The notes under the pieces: model-generated
Seen by the model: only the letters and a program-made list of their open reading frames with translations
Told to the model about the DNA's origin: nothing
The model's database searches: none
Shown: positions 1-22,612 of the stretch, in pieces
How the letters are laid out: every line of letters begins with the position of its first letter
Position numbering within the stretch: the stretch's first letter is position 1
Translations under genes and position numbers: made by a program
Assembly (NCBI GenBank): GCA_963693365.1
Contig: CAVNZM010000008.1
Coordinates: forward strand, 1,178,001-1,242,000
Length of the DNA stretch: 64,000 nt
From: Amoebidium appalachense
Taxonomy: Eukaryota; Ichthyosporea
Reading direction: 5' to 3'

Positions 1-479
1 CGACCACACATATTCATATTATGGCCACTCACTGAGTGACCCCACCAGTTGCCCCACCCTCTCCACACACACACACACATGTGTGACACATCATGTGATA
101 CTGTAACACACACGCACACGCACACACCGCGACACACACACACACACTACCTTGGCTAGCTAGTGCTCCTTAGCCCCCGTGCATGTGCAATTGGTATATT
201 TTGTGCACGTGCCGCCATGATCTCGGCCACACACAAGATGTGTATAACTTAAGACAGTAACACAACGTGTGGACCCACCGGGGCCTTCACATCCTTATTA
301 ATTGCGCGTCACACGCGCATGAGGCGCATGCAAGCACTTGGCAAGTTTGGCTATAGGTGGAGTGAGAACATTAACGGGGCCTGGAGGAATAGAGAAGGGA
401 GCCGAGTCCATCGATCTGCAGCTAGCTGTGGCCGTACTACTAATACTGTACGCGTGGGCGCCCGCGGCCGGGGGGGCCT

Positions 480-491
<12 letters not shown>

Positions 492-533
<42 letters not shown>

Positions 534-591
534 AAGGGGAGGGGGGGGGGGGGAGGGGGGCAGCACACATCCAACCATATGTAGAGCACAC

Positions 592-647
<56 letters not shown>
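492..647. repeat. Poly-G block followed by poly-C block
   Basis: A run of about 41 G (492-532, preceded by nine to ten T) and a run of about 54 C (594-647) lie 60 bp apart, so the pair could fold back as a G:C hairpin. Similar T-then-G blocks recur at 10.5 kb and 36.06 kb. Confidence 0.9.
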
Positions 648-649
<2 letters not shown>

Positions 650-1378
650 CCCCACAGGCCTGCATCACAAACTTCAACTTGTAAAAGCAAGGCCGGAGAT
701 CCGCTCGTTGTTGAAGTAGAAGGGGGGTGAGGCTAAGCCGTGAGGGTTGGGCAAAGTGGGGGCCGGCCCGTGGTGTTGTGTGTGTGAATCGGATCACAAC
801 AAGGGAAGCATGGGGAAGGACATATGAGGGGGGGTGAAGGGGGGCATGTGTGAAAGATGGGGGGAGGGGGGGGAGGGGGGGGGGGGAAGGGGGGAGGCAG
901 GTACGATTATATGGTGACTGCTGGGGATGAATGGACGTTTATTGACAACGCACCACACAGCCAATAGGCCAACACCACAGGTGTCTGAAGTGCAGTTTTT
1001 TTTATTTTTAATGTCCGTTAGCGTTTATAACAGTGTCGCATACCAAGAGGCAATCCCCTTTATATATCAGCCGCAGTACATGCAGGCAGCCAAAGAGAAA
1101 CAAATTTGGCGGCAAGACAGACACACACGAACTAGTACTAGCATGTAGAGCCGTAGGTGGGACGCGGGAGTCGTGGGGAAGGGGGAGGGGAGGGGAGGGC
1201 CTCCAGAATGCGCATGTGCACAAGAGTGAACTCGTGTGTGAGCGCGCAACGGGTGGTGGTGAAGCGGCAGGAGAGAAGAGGGGAGGGGGACTGATATGCA
1301 ACGGAGGATGACTGTACATGTGTCTGAATGCAAGGCACGCGCGGGCGCACAATGTGCGTGTAACCGGTTTGTGTTGGT

Positions 1379-1625
1379 GTGTGTCTGTGTGTGTCTGTGT
1401 CTGTGTCTATGTGTGTGTGTGTGTGTGTGTGTGTGCGTGCGCGCGGGTCTACGTGTGTGTGTTGGTGTTGTTTACAGTCTGTATGTGCTTCTGGCTTACT
1501 TCGCTAATCCCCCCCCTCCCCCCCCCCCCTCCCCTCTGGGGAGAGAAAGAGGGCGCGGGTGGGGGTAGAGAGAGAGAGGAGGGAGGGGTTTGGGGGGGGG
1601 AGGGAAAGAGAGAGGGGGAGAGAGA

Positions 1626-1672
<47 letters not shown>

Positions 1673-1673
1673 G

Positions 1674-1717
<44 letters not shown>

Positions 1718-1830
1718 GTGTGTGCGTGTGTGTGTGCGTGTGTGGAGATAGAGGATGGAAGGAAGGCACGATCGAGCTCGAAATTTGGTGGGAGAGAAGT
1801 GTGTGTGTGTGTGTGTTTGTGTGTGTGCTG
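1379..1830. repeat. (GT)n and (GA)n microsatellites
   Basis: GT-rich tract at 1379-1436, imperfect (GA)n at 1571-1714, and further (GT)n at 1714-1745 and 1799-1827. Simple sequence only; frames across it encode Cys/Val or Arg/Glu repeats with no protein meaning. Confidence 0.9.
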
Positions 1831-3183
1831 AAGGGGGTTAGTAGAGTGAGGGTTGGGTACTGCATGAGGGGGGAAGGGAAAAAGGCTCGGGTCACAAGTT
1901 GTATATTCACACAGTTCGTGTTGATCAAAAAGCTATGGGGGGATGAGATCTTTCTTAAATGCGAGTTCAAATGCGGAATGCCATAGTATGTGTCAGTTCA
2001 AGTGCATGAGTGTGCACGTGGTGGCGTGGTGTACATGTACGCGTGACCATCAAATTGTCAAACAGGGGTATACATGGTGTTCGATCACATGGGCTTGTGT
2101 GTGAAAAGTGTCAGCCTGTGCGTCACTCACTATGGGAAAGTTTGTGTGAAACCGGTACCCACCCAGAGATGTCGATGACTCTGATAGGAGGGCAAAAAAA
2201 CAACAAAAGAGTCGTTATGTAGGCAAAGCCTTCGGAAGTACCGCAAACAATAATGTGTGTTATTCCTTGTGGCATGTGTGTGCCCCGGCTTTATTTCTCG
2301 GTGTATCTGTGAGTGAATAGGGTAGGGTGTCTGTGTGCTCGGCAGCGTGTAGGCATCTGGTGGTGCGTGCGAACCAAGCAAGCACGTTTCATGACGTCAT
2401 GACGTGTAAACGCGTGTCTGCCTGCATGGTGGTGCGGGCAATATATGTGTGTTCGCCCAGCGAGAAGTAGAGATGTGTGGACAAGCACAGTAAGTGTGGA
2501 TGCAGTTTAAGTTGGGTTGAAGCACAACTAAATTAAACGCATTACAAAGTAACAAGTGAGGGAGGGCATGATTATTTACCCACCACTGAGTCAATCTGAT
2601 CGGTACTGGCAACGTAGTCGTTCGCCATCATCAGACTTGATCGGGGACATAATAATACTATTACAAATGATGCTGTTCTCCTCATCCTCCAGTCTGCCTG
2701 CTACTGACTCTGCTACTACCTACCAAAACTGCGTCACAAACCGAGTCACAAACCGTGGAGTCGCATGAGCCCTCCTCGCGTGCAAAAACACCAAGCGAAG
2801 TTGGAAGGTCCAAAAACAGCACCGGTACCATCGTGAGCTGACGACAGACGTCATGGAATGTAACAGGCATAGTCAGTCATGTTTGCTACTGTGCGCCACT
2901 TGGGAAAATTTTGCGGATGCCACAGAAAAATCACCATATACAGTGAAGGGGTTAGACTCTTTCCACCCACCCACAAAGTGGCACCCGCTCACCACCACCA
3001 CCATTCGCAACAAAGGAAAGTCTGCCCGCAGCAGCCAGCTGCCCGCAGCCAAGGCTTGTTCCTTCACCTTTTTATTCGGCAACAGTACAAGAGCTCAGGA
3101 ATCCGTATGGCATACATTTTTAACGAGCTTCAGATTCCCCAATAGACACATTTTACTATAACACAATTTGAGAAGTATAGTAT

Positions 3184-3422
3184 AAGTATATCGAGATATA
3201 CTTATGTGGTCAATTTTTACCGTACCATTTTTTGTTTAGTATATAAAAAGTATATCGCGAACAGCCGACCCGATCTTGGTGCGCATTTGATGCGTTCGCC
3301 TCCAATCAAGTTCGATCTGGCCAAACGATATACTATACTTCCGAAATATATCTTTTGGCTTTTTCATATGATCGATATACTTAAAGATCGATATACTTAA
3401 GATCGATATACTTAAAGATCGA
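3184..3422. repeat. Cluster of AAGTATATCG / CGATATACTT motifs
   Basis: A perfect 20-bp palindrome built from AAGTATATC and GATATACTT lies at 3184-3203. Further related copies lie near 3248 and 3326, and three tandem ATCGATATACTT units fill 3370-3421, directly before the promoter-like repeats. The same motif in the opposite orientation recurs at 4787-4812, so the motif brackets about 1.6 kb. This may mark the edges of a non-autonomous transposon, or be binding sites; the sequence does not decide. Confidence 0.6.
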
Positions 3423-3741
3423 GGGACTTCACTTTCACTTCGATCTCTTAGCCGTCACGTCAACTTTTTTCCCCGATTCTTCACCATGGCAGGTATAAAA
3501 AGGCTTTCGTTTCTTCTTTTTGTGGGACTTCACTTTCACTTCGATCTCTTATTATAGCTGTCACGTCAACCTTTTTTTCCCGATTCTTCACCATGGCAGG
3601 TATATTAAGGCTTTCGTTAAACGTTTCTTCTTTTTGTGGGACTTCACTTTCACTTCTATCTCTTAGCTGTCACGTCAACTTTTTTTCCCCGATTCTTCAC
3701 CATGGCAGGTATATAAAGGCTTTCGTTTCTTCTTTTTGTGG
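3423..3741 (+). repeat. Three tandem promoter-like repeats
   Basis: Three copies (3423-3523, 3524-3637, 3638-3741) of a roughly 101-114-bp unit. Each starts GGGACTTCACTTTCACTTC, contains TGTCACGTCAAC or a close variant (a CACGTCA bZIP-type site), then a pyrimidine tract, CACCATGGCAGG, and a TATA-like sequence (TATAAAAAGG, TATATTAAGG, TATATAAAGG) followed by CTTTCG. Copy 2 carries small insertions. Tandem units each with an upstream site and a TATA box resemble the promoter monomers of some retrotransposons or a duplicated core promoter. Transcription to the right is inferred, not shown. Confidence 0.6.
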
Positions 3742-4386
3742 TGGGAGGGAGTCCCACTCAGGGTAACGTGACTGCAGCGTGTGTGTGGTGTGGCCTGGTG
3801 TATTCCTACTGCTGTGAGAGTGCGGGGGCACCTTCTGACCTTTCGCGGAGTTTCTCGCTTGAGAAGTGGTTTCTTCAACGCCTGGTGGTCCACTGCAACC
3901 TATGGTAACTTCTACACGCTGTCTACGCTTCTACGCGACCTATTGGCGGTGGGCTGCAGCAGCTTCTTCAGCTACTTCTGCGCTGCGTGAGTGGAGGGGC
4001 GGCTACTTGGTCGTGCAGTTTCTCCGGGTTATCTAGGGGCCGGGCCCGTTGGGATTGTTTTTTAGCTCAGATTTGGTCTGCATTGCTCTTTTAGAGGCTG
4101 ACTTGCTTGCTGTGCCTCGATAGGTTTTGAGGGGGGCCTGTTGGGAAGGAGCAGTAATGAACGTCTTCTTGCAGACTCTGAGTGTGGTCTGGTCAACATC
4201 GATGCATATGACTAGTTGGAGCAAACTAGTTTCACGCATACACGTGCACTTACGGTTTCAGCCCGCTGGTGTCCTTTGTCACTTGTCGCTTTATTATTAT
4301 TTCGTAGCTTTGGCTTTTTCAGTTCTATTGGTGGTTATGTAGCCTGTGCCTGCACGTTGCCTTCATCAACGGATCAATAAATCAGG
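3742..4386 (+). other. Putative short transcription unit
   Basis: About 640 bp of unique sequence lie between the last TATA-like site (around 3703) and an AATAAA at 4376-4381. Only short frames occur (the longest about 69 codons at 3781-3990, no recognised family). It could be a non-coding RNA, the body of a small mobile element, or an LTR-like segment. No second copy was seen in this window. Confidence 0.35.
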
Positions 4387-4786
4387 AGTCATGGGGCGAG
4401 TGGCCGAGCGAGACCGAAATAACGAGGTCGAGCGAGGACACGAGCCGACATGATCCGGTTACGATATGACCCATAAAAAATTCACTTTATTGATACATTA
4501 TGCAAACTTTAACTCGGTTATTTGATTCATATATCATTACATTCACATTTCAGGCTTACATTTTCCTAGTGATCGCTTTGATTGGCTAGCTGCGCACTCA
4601 CCCATTAACCCGGTTATTCGATTCCTCTAACCCAATAGAAATGTCCATAGCCTGGTTATTTCGGTGAGTGCGCTCTAGGCCAATCACGGCAAGACTAACT
4701 GAAGTTAAAGGTCGTGTCGTCATCCAATCAGATCACACCCCGACGCTCGGAATATCGTAACCCGAGTCAAAAGAAAAGAAATACCG

Positions 4787-4812
4787 AAGTATATCGATTT
4801 AAGTATATCGAT
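4787..4812. repeat. Two inverted copies of the AAGTATATCGAT motif
   Basis: AAGTATATCGAT occurs at 4787-4798 and 4801-4812. It is the reverse complement of the units at 3370-3421 and so forms the right-hand flank of the 3.2-4.8 kb segment. Confidence 0.65.
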
Positions 4813-6363
4813 TTTGATTATCTTTTTCGCGATCTTACCAGATTTGGCAGGTTATGCTTTACTTTTCAAAATGTATTATGGTAAAATGTGTCTAATATAC
4901 ACATTTTTATCTAGTTTGATAGAGTTGTGTTATTTGTGTGGCTCATGTTCTAATTTATATTCAACGGGTATCGTTTGCCGTACTTCGAGGCAAGAGAATA
5001 ACTCGAAGAGTGACACATTTGATTGGTTCTCATAAAGCCTCATCGGGACCCGGTCCCCCGGTTCCATGTCCATGGCGGCTACAGCCTACAATAAGACCTT
5101 CGAAGTTCACGAGCTACTACTGTACAGTCCAGTCATGCAAAAGTCAAACTGTTAGAGATAAAAATGGATATTGAATTACTTTTATGATATAAAAATATAC
5201 AAACAGTATTTAGCAGCATCGACTATTAGCTAGAATTTGGACCAGAAAACTTGAATCTGCGTGCAAGGAATCAATCAATAGCTACAATTGGCTTGTTATC
5301 ACGGCATTCACTTACTCGCCGACACACAAAATTTTTAGCCTAAATTTAGATTAGGCTCCGGTCATAATAAATTGTTCTTCGGATAATAAAGAGCTAAGCT
5401 GTTATTATTGTAGTCCGTTTTCTTTTTAGAAGGGTATTTTGGGCTTTCGAAGGCAAAAAGCGCTGGCAAACACCCGGGTTACACCCCATATGCTTACGGT
5501 ACGACTTTTGCCTGAGAATAAAGAATATGATTGGCGCTATTGCTTCCGAGGAGACGGGCAAAAGTGTTGACAAATTCCGAGATCTCGGTAACAGCGACCG
5601 TCGAAGTTTCGGTCACAGTGCTATTGTCTTCTCCTCATATTAACTAATTTATGACCTGAATAACAATTAGCAGCTGTTGGAAAAATACAGCTGTACAAAT
5701 ATTATATTTGAAACACATGTCACAACTCACAAGCTCTCCGCACTGAAATGCGTGCCCCCTGTCACGCACAGGCACATGAGTCATAATCGTGTGAACTTGT
5801 GACTCTTGTTTTTGTAGTAGTCAGCTGACAGACACTGTAAGAATATGTTTGCCCTGCTTTGATATTTGGGCCCTTGCACCAATCATTCGCACATTCTTCA
5901 GATTATTTCTAACCAAAGCCGTCTTTGATTGGCTGCCCATTGTAACACGTTGCGCACTGGTAAGACAGCGTCCGGCACACAAGACCGCATTTCGTCACCC
6001 CAGCCACACAGAGTAAACCGCAGTACACAAGAACGTGAAAGTGATAAACCTTGACAGGATTCCTTGCGTTTTTAGAGTAATTCAGTTGAAGACGATAGTG
6101 AACACGATAATTTATGTGCGCGTATTTTGACCAACGTTGTGCATATAAATATTAATAGGTCTAAATACATCACCCAAAAATAGTTCCACTCAGTGACGTT
6201 CACAACAAACCCAACTCTTATGGTACACACACGTTCACTCCGTCGACCTAATTTGGCGTTTTGTGCACTCTGAACAGAGAGTTCTGACTACAAATACTCA
6301 CGTACACACACAGAGCTAGTAATAAAACCGCTTCCTGGGGCTGGCGTATGCTCTTTAACCACC
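4813..6363. other. Intergenic DNA upstream of the 168-aa gene
   Basis: Low-repeat, fairly AT-rich sequence without a supported gene. It contains several CCAAT-like stretches but no TATA box that I would place confidently. It presumably includes the promoter and 5' UTR of the gene starting at 6364. Confidence 0.5.
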
Positions 6364-7349
6364 ATGCAGGCACCAGCTGCAACAAGTACTTCCCCAATAA
6401 CGGAACGTGAGGAGTCAAGCTTCGAATACACGAGTGTGCTGCAAAGGAAGCTGGTAGAGAGCATTGCGCGCCAACTTGCACAAACGGGCAAAGTTGACGG
6501 GCAAACGCTCGAGAAATTTGAGCGGAACCTGTTTGTGGAGAGTGCGACTGCCCTGCTGATGGCTGGTGAGTGCTGTGTGCACAATGGTGTTCGAAATGCT
6601 GCGCAAGTGGTGTTTTAATGGGGTGCATGTAATATACTATTTTCATGCTGTGCGAGTGATGCGTTCGTTGTTGTGACTATGAGGTTCTTTTGTTATTGGT
6701 GAGTTTTTTGCTTAGGATGGTTTTTTTTTGTTGTTTGTTTAATATTTGGAACGGAAGGGTTATGGTGGTTAGAGCGGAGTGGAGGGGTTGCATCTGTTGT
6801 CTCCCCGTTAAGTCAACGGTTTGCGGATACGTGGACAGAAGCATGCAAGGGCCTCAGGATGCAGGCTGCTTGCATCGGGTTCATATTAGGTTATATTGGC
6901 TTCTGAATTGGACTATTGTTTTGTTGAACACCAGTGTGTTCACTGCTTCCTTTTTTCTTTCTCGCCCCCACCTTTTTGTTGCCTTCCCTTTCTTGACTGT
7001 CTTAATTCTCCTGCTTCATTTTGACGCTCTTGTTTTCAATACAGAGGCCCAGAGCCTAAGTGACCCGGACCTCATCAACGTGCTTGAGAACCTACGGGCA
7101 CTGCACATGGCCATCATCGTTACATTCATGCCCTACCCTCCATACCACAAACAGGCACGCAAGTGGATCAACGAGTATTTCAAGGAGAACCAGGTGTACT
7201 GTGCGTGGGTGGACACACAGGAGAACACACCCACACTGGCTATTCCCGCTGCTACTGCCTCCCCCACCGCCCTTGCCTACCTTCCCATGCTTCCTGTCGG
7301 AGTAATGCCACCACTCAACCAACTACCACGCTCTCAGGCTGCTCTGTAG
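6364..7349 (+). CDS. Two-exon gene, 168-aa protein of unknown family
   Basis: Exon 1 is 6364-6565, ending in phase 1 before GTGAGT. Exon 2 is 7045-7349, entered after a pyrimidine-rich tract ending ACAG; the split codon reads GAG and the frame runs to TAG at 7347. The start ATG sits in an ACCATGC context. The protein has a Ser/Thr/Ala-rich N-terminus (residues 1-20), a predicted helical region around VLQRKLVESIARQLAQ, and a conserved-looking centre with the motifs PDLINVLENLRALHM and KQARKWINEYF. It ends in a Pro/Ala-rich tail. No signal peptide or membrane segment is evident. I do not recognise the family. The phase-compatible intron and even composition argue for a real gene. It converges on the PP2C gene downstream. 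Confidence 0.65.
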
Positions 7350-8694
7350 ACAACTTGAAATGAACTGATTTGTGTGATGTAAGATGGTTTTCGACGCGCG
7401 TGGGCGGCAAACCAGGACTGGTTTCTGGTTCTGGCATATGACCATGGTTGAATGGAAGTAGTGTTGAATGTGTTGTCGGGTGATGTTCTGTGAGCACAAA
7501 GACAAAGACAAAAAAAATGAAGTAATAGTAGGTATCAAAAGAGAGCGAGAAGCGAAAGGAAATGTGTCTTTATGTAGAGGTGTTTGAATGTCCAAGTTTC
7601 TTTCTTTCCTCTTTTTTTTTTTTTTGGCTTTGTGAGACAACGTAAATGGGCTCAGTGCAGGTCACTGAAACCCCCTGTGTGTAGAGTATAGTGTGTGTAC
7701 ATAATTAGATAACACGGCCTGCGAACTATATGGAACACCTATTACAAAAACAACCCTGCTTCCCAGGGGCCACTTCCACCACGATGGGTCTTTGCCTCTT
7801 GTGCCTGTGCATTGAAATTTGCCACGGATCCGGCGATGCATGACGACATGTGCATGTTTCCCATATGCACTAATCCGGCCATGACGACATGTGCATGTTT
7901 CCCATGCACTAATGGCAGTCCTATGATCATGTGCATGCCACGATCGGGCAGACGGCGGCGGCGGGCGGTGAGGGAGGGGGGGCTCAATGGGCCAATTGCG
8001 TCAAACGGTGAACGATCATGGAGTAACTGGTATGCAATGCTTTATATCTGCTGCTGGCCATTTATTTTTTCGACTTAGCCATGCATCCCGAGTAACCATG
8101 ACTGGTGTGTTCAAAAAGTATCTCTTTCTGGGACCAAACAAATATAACATGTACAGACAGCAGTCACTATTTCATGTCGTTTTTCCGTGATTGTCCAAGC
8201 TTGAATTATCTTTACTGCAAAATTATATTCAAGCTAAACCAGTAATCGTTATGCAGGCTGCATATCTAATGCAGGATCGAGGCCACTCAAAAAGTACTCT
8301 CTGAAAACTTCTTTGGTTAGACAACACAACACGGAAAAGCCAACTTCTCAAGTTCACCATCAAAGCTCCTATTAGTGATAAAGTTGATCTTAATTATGTA
8401 CTTCTCGAGGTACTAACGCATTAATTAACCTGACGTTTTAATGTCAATATTAATTTATCTTTGCCTATTTACTTAGCTATGTAAATACTATACATTAGGC
8501 CACACGCACACAACCAACACCAATTATGTTCCAAAGTGTTCCAGCCCTCAACCTCGTAAGACATGTACATTGTCAAACCATCACATCACCTTTGCTTATT
8601 CCATACAAAATGAATCCCGTTGCGGTGCGCGCCCTACAAATCCACTCACCAAAACAAGTTTTATTGGACCAGGTGCCACATCAAATCACAAAAG

Positions 8695-8734
<40 letters not shown>

Positions 8735-8746
8735 CCCTCCCCCCCC

Positions 8747-8787
<41 letters not shown>

Positions 8788-8848
8788 AAAAAAAGAAAAA
8801 ACCTGCGGGCGCTTTTCAAACAACAACACTGTAAACCAGCAACATGGA
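7350..8848. other. Region between two convergent genes
   Basis: Holds the 3' sequence of the 168-aa gene and the 3' UTR of the PP2C gene (minus). A roughly 38-bp duplication built on CATGACGACATGTGCATG lies at about 7839-7915. Poly-T occurs at 7610-7625, and a long poly-C block with interruptions at 8695-8785 runs into poly-A. The rest is unique, AT-rich sequence with no gene seen. Confidence 0.55.
8660..8665 (-). terminator. Candidate poly(A) signal of the PP2C gene
   Basis: AATAAA on the minus strand, about 185 nt past the PP2C stop codon at 8849. Between stop and signal lies the poly-C (plus-strand) block, which would be a poly-G tract in the 3' UTR. Confidence 0.45.
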
Positions 8849-20742
<11,894 letters not shown>

Positions 20743-20814
20743 AAGGATGCTAATAACCTGTTCAACAAAAAGGGAGAGGGGACGAGGGCATGTATAAGTG
20801 TATTTCAAGCATAC

Positions 20815-20972
20815 CGCAGAAGCTAATACAGTCTCCGTGGAGGCAATGCAGTTGCTAAAGAGCATCGAGAAAGTTTGGGTGGCAGTGCACAGAATCATAT
20901 ACTTGAACACCGACCAAAATATGCCCCCAATGGTTTCGGCCCTGGCTCTAGAAGGTCGCCCACTTGTGATTC
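20815..20972 (-). other. Possible extra 5' coding exon of the PP2C gene
   Basis: Open 158-bp segment between an acceptor (TTGTTTCAG) and a donor (GTATGC). It ends in phase 0, which matches an acceptor (GTTGAACAG) just upstream of the assigned PP2C start codon, so the frame would continue VISILMLREP into exon 1. The encoded stretch is hydrophobic. If used, the start codon lies further upstream and the N-terminus is longer; transcript data are needed to decide. Confidence 0.35.
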
Positions 20973-21907
20973 CTGAAACAAGGTTTCAGCTTTCATAAGC
21001 CTGGGGAGTAAGGGCTCTACGAGGGAGTTTAAGGGAAAGGGAGGAGGGGGAGGAAGGAAGAGGGTGCTGAGGGGGCACTATAGGGAGAGCTTTTAGGGCC
21101 CCTTTAGGTATCCCACCAAGCATAGAGTTGGAGATTTGGAACTCATCAGTGGCAAAAAGCTTAAGAGATATTATGCCTACTGGCGGCATTGATCATAATG
21201 TATCTTAGCTGTATCTCCCAAGTCTTCATGTCACCGCAAACGTAAAAGAAGAGGGTTCAACCACTAAAATGTGAATGGTATATTTGTACGCTAAGTTGCC
21301 AACCCAGCAACACAACTCCAAATAGGCGGTGCTCTTGGAAGTGAATCTTACCCAATTTTTGCTACAATATGTTTGCCTGCCGATACTGGTGCTCACTTCG
21401 TAGCTCTGAAGAAACTAGACACATACGAATATGGTTGGTCACTTAATCAGACCTTGGATTTTTACTTTGCATCTCGGTTTAACAAATTATGACTTCGACG
21501 AAACTTTTTTTCGAAGACAGCAACAAGAAACAAGAAAAAAGCGCCTCGCCGGCAGCATGAGCTGGGTACTCCCTTCAGTACCTCGTCACAAAGCTATTTC
21601 TGGAGAGCCTGGTCTGTTCTACACTAAACACTAGTTGACGTGACTTTAAAACTTTCATTCGAGTATGTCAACATCAAAATTAAAAATTACAGTATTGATC
21701 CTTGTCTCTCGTAACCAAACAAGTGAGTGTGTCAAATGAACTACTGGTGTTAAACAAGAATCAGTAACAAAAAAAAGAGAACTTTTGGTACTCAAAAGGA
21801 ATCCGGAAAAAAAAAAAAAAAAAAACAGTTACAATTGCTTCAAGCGTTTATCGCGTATTTCAGGAAAGCCTTCCATGCAACATCATGGAAAGGGGCACTA
21901 GTGAAGA
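20973..21907. other. Region between PP2C 5' end and the 234-aa gene
   Basis: Unique, moderately AT-rich sequence. A 67-codon open frame on the minus strand (20986-21189) ends just before the possible extra PP2C exon; I could not connect it by splice sites. A poly-A run is at 21810-21825. Probably holds the PP2C promoter and the 3' UTR of the next gene. Confidence 0.5.
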
Positions 21908-22612
21908 CTAGCTACTGGCATTTGCCCCCTTCTTTGTCCGCACTGCCTCGAGGATTTGTTGGACTAGGCGGAGTGCCTTTATTTTGAGCTCGCGTGGTGT
22001 GCCCTGCTTGTGATTGAGAAGAAGTCGGCTCACTGCAGCACTCACAGCCTGCTTGTTTCCTCGAGTGACAGCAAGAGCAACGGCCTGTTGAGCCACGTCC
22101 GCCTCGGTAGTAGGCAGAGGGGTTGCTTGTAGATGCAGCGAGTCTAGCCCTTGAGACATCTGCACGTCCAACTCGTTGTCGTCAAACGTGACTGCACCAG
22201 GAGTGGAGGGTTCGAGGGGCGACAGAGGTGCACTGCTCGCGGTGCCGTCCTCGTCTTCAATCAGAAAGGAAAAGGGCCGCCATATGGAGCTATTACAAGA
22301 CTCGACGCTAGAAGCACGCTTTCTCCGTGTGATGGCCTTTGAGGTTTCGTTGCTGCGTGGACCCAGGTTTTTGCGTGGGCCGGCACCCAAATGGAAGTCG
22401 CGGTTGCGAGCGGAGTCTGACACTGCACGAGCACGCCGTTTGGTTACACGGACATCACTAGGAGCAATACGCTGTAAAGGAAACGAATATCCGTAGCTAT
22501 CTTTTGCGGCCTCAACTGAGGAGAAGGGGGAACCTTGAAGCACGGGAGATGTTGGGCATGCATGCATGGCCTCTAAGCCACACTCGTTTACGACAGGTAA
22601 CATGGTGGCCAT
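21908..22612 (-). CDS. Intronless gene, 234-aa protein of unknown family
   Basis: A single open frame from ATG (22612) to TAG (21908), in contrast to its intron-rich neighbours. The start lies in an AAAATGGCC context. The protein has basic clusters that could be nuclear-localisation signals (TKRRAR near residue 58, TRRKR near residue 90), Ser/Pro-rich acidic low-complexity sequence in the middle (IEDEDG and a PLSPLEPSTP stretch), and an Ala/Leu-rich, probably helical C-terminal third starting near ADVAQQAVALAV. No enzyme motif, membrane segment or signal peptide is visible. Even composition and length over unique sequence support a real gene. I do not recognise the family; a nuclear regulatory protein is only a guess from composition. 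Confidence 0.6.
   Translation of the reverse strand: MATMLPVVNECGLEAMHACPTSPVLQGSPFSSVEAAKDSYGYSFPLQRIAPSDVRVTKRRARAVSDSARNRDFHLGAGPRKNLGPRSNETSKAITRRKRASSVESCNSSIWRPFSFLIEDEDGTASSAPLSPLEPSTPGAVTFDDNELDVQMSQGLDSLHLQATPLPTTEADVAQQAVALAVTRGNKQAVSAAVSRLLLNHKQGTPRELKIKALRLVQQILEAVRTKKGANASS

Larger units (their letters stand above)
1..3180. other. Microsatellite-rich intergenic DNA
   Basis: No coding region could be supported. The stretch holds short (CA)n near 65-150, a poly-G block (492-532) facing a poly-C block (594-647), purine-rich G tracts at 820-900, (GT)n at about 1379-1436, a long (GA)n run at about 1571-1714 and short (GT)n at 1800-1830. From about 1,900 to 3,180 the sequence is mostly unique. 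Open frames here are poly-Gly/poly-Pro or Cys-Val repeats produced by the microsatellites, or short frames without family similarity. Confidence 0.7.

Noticed and set aside
298-797. Long Gly- or Pro-rich open frames on both strands
   Set aside because: They are translations of the poly-G and poly-C blocks and carry no conserved sequence. The same applies to all His-Thr, Cys-Val, Arg-Glu and poly-Pro frames over microsatellites elsewhere.
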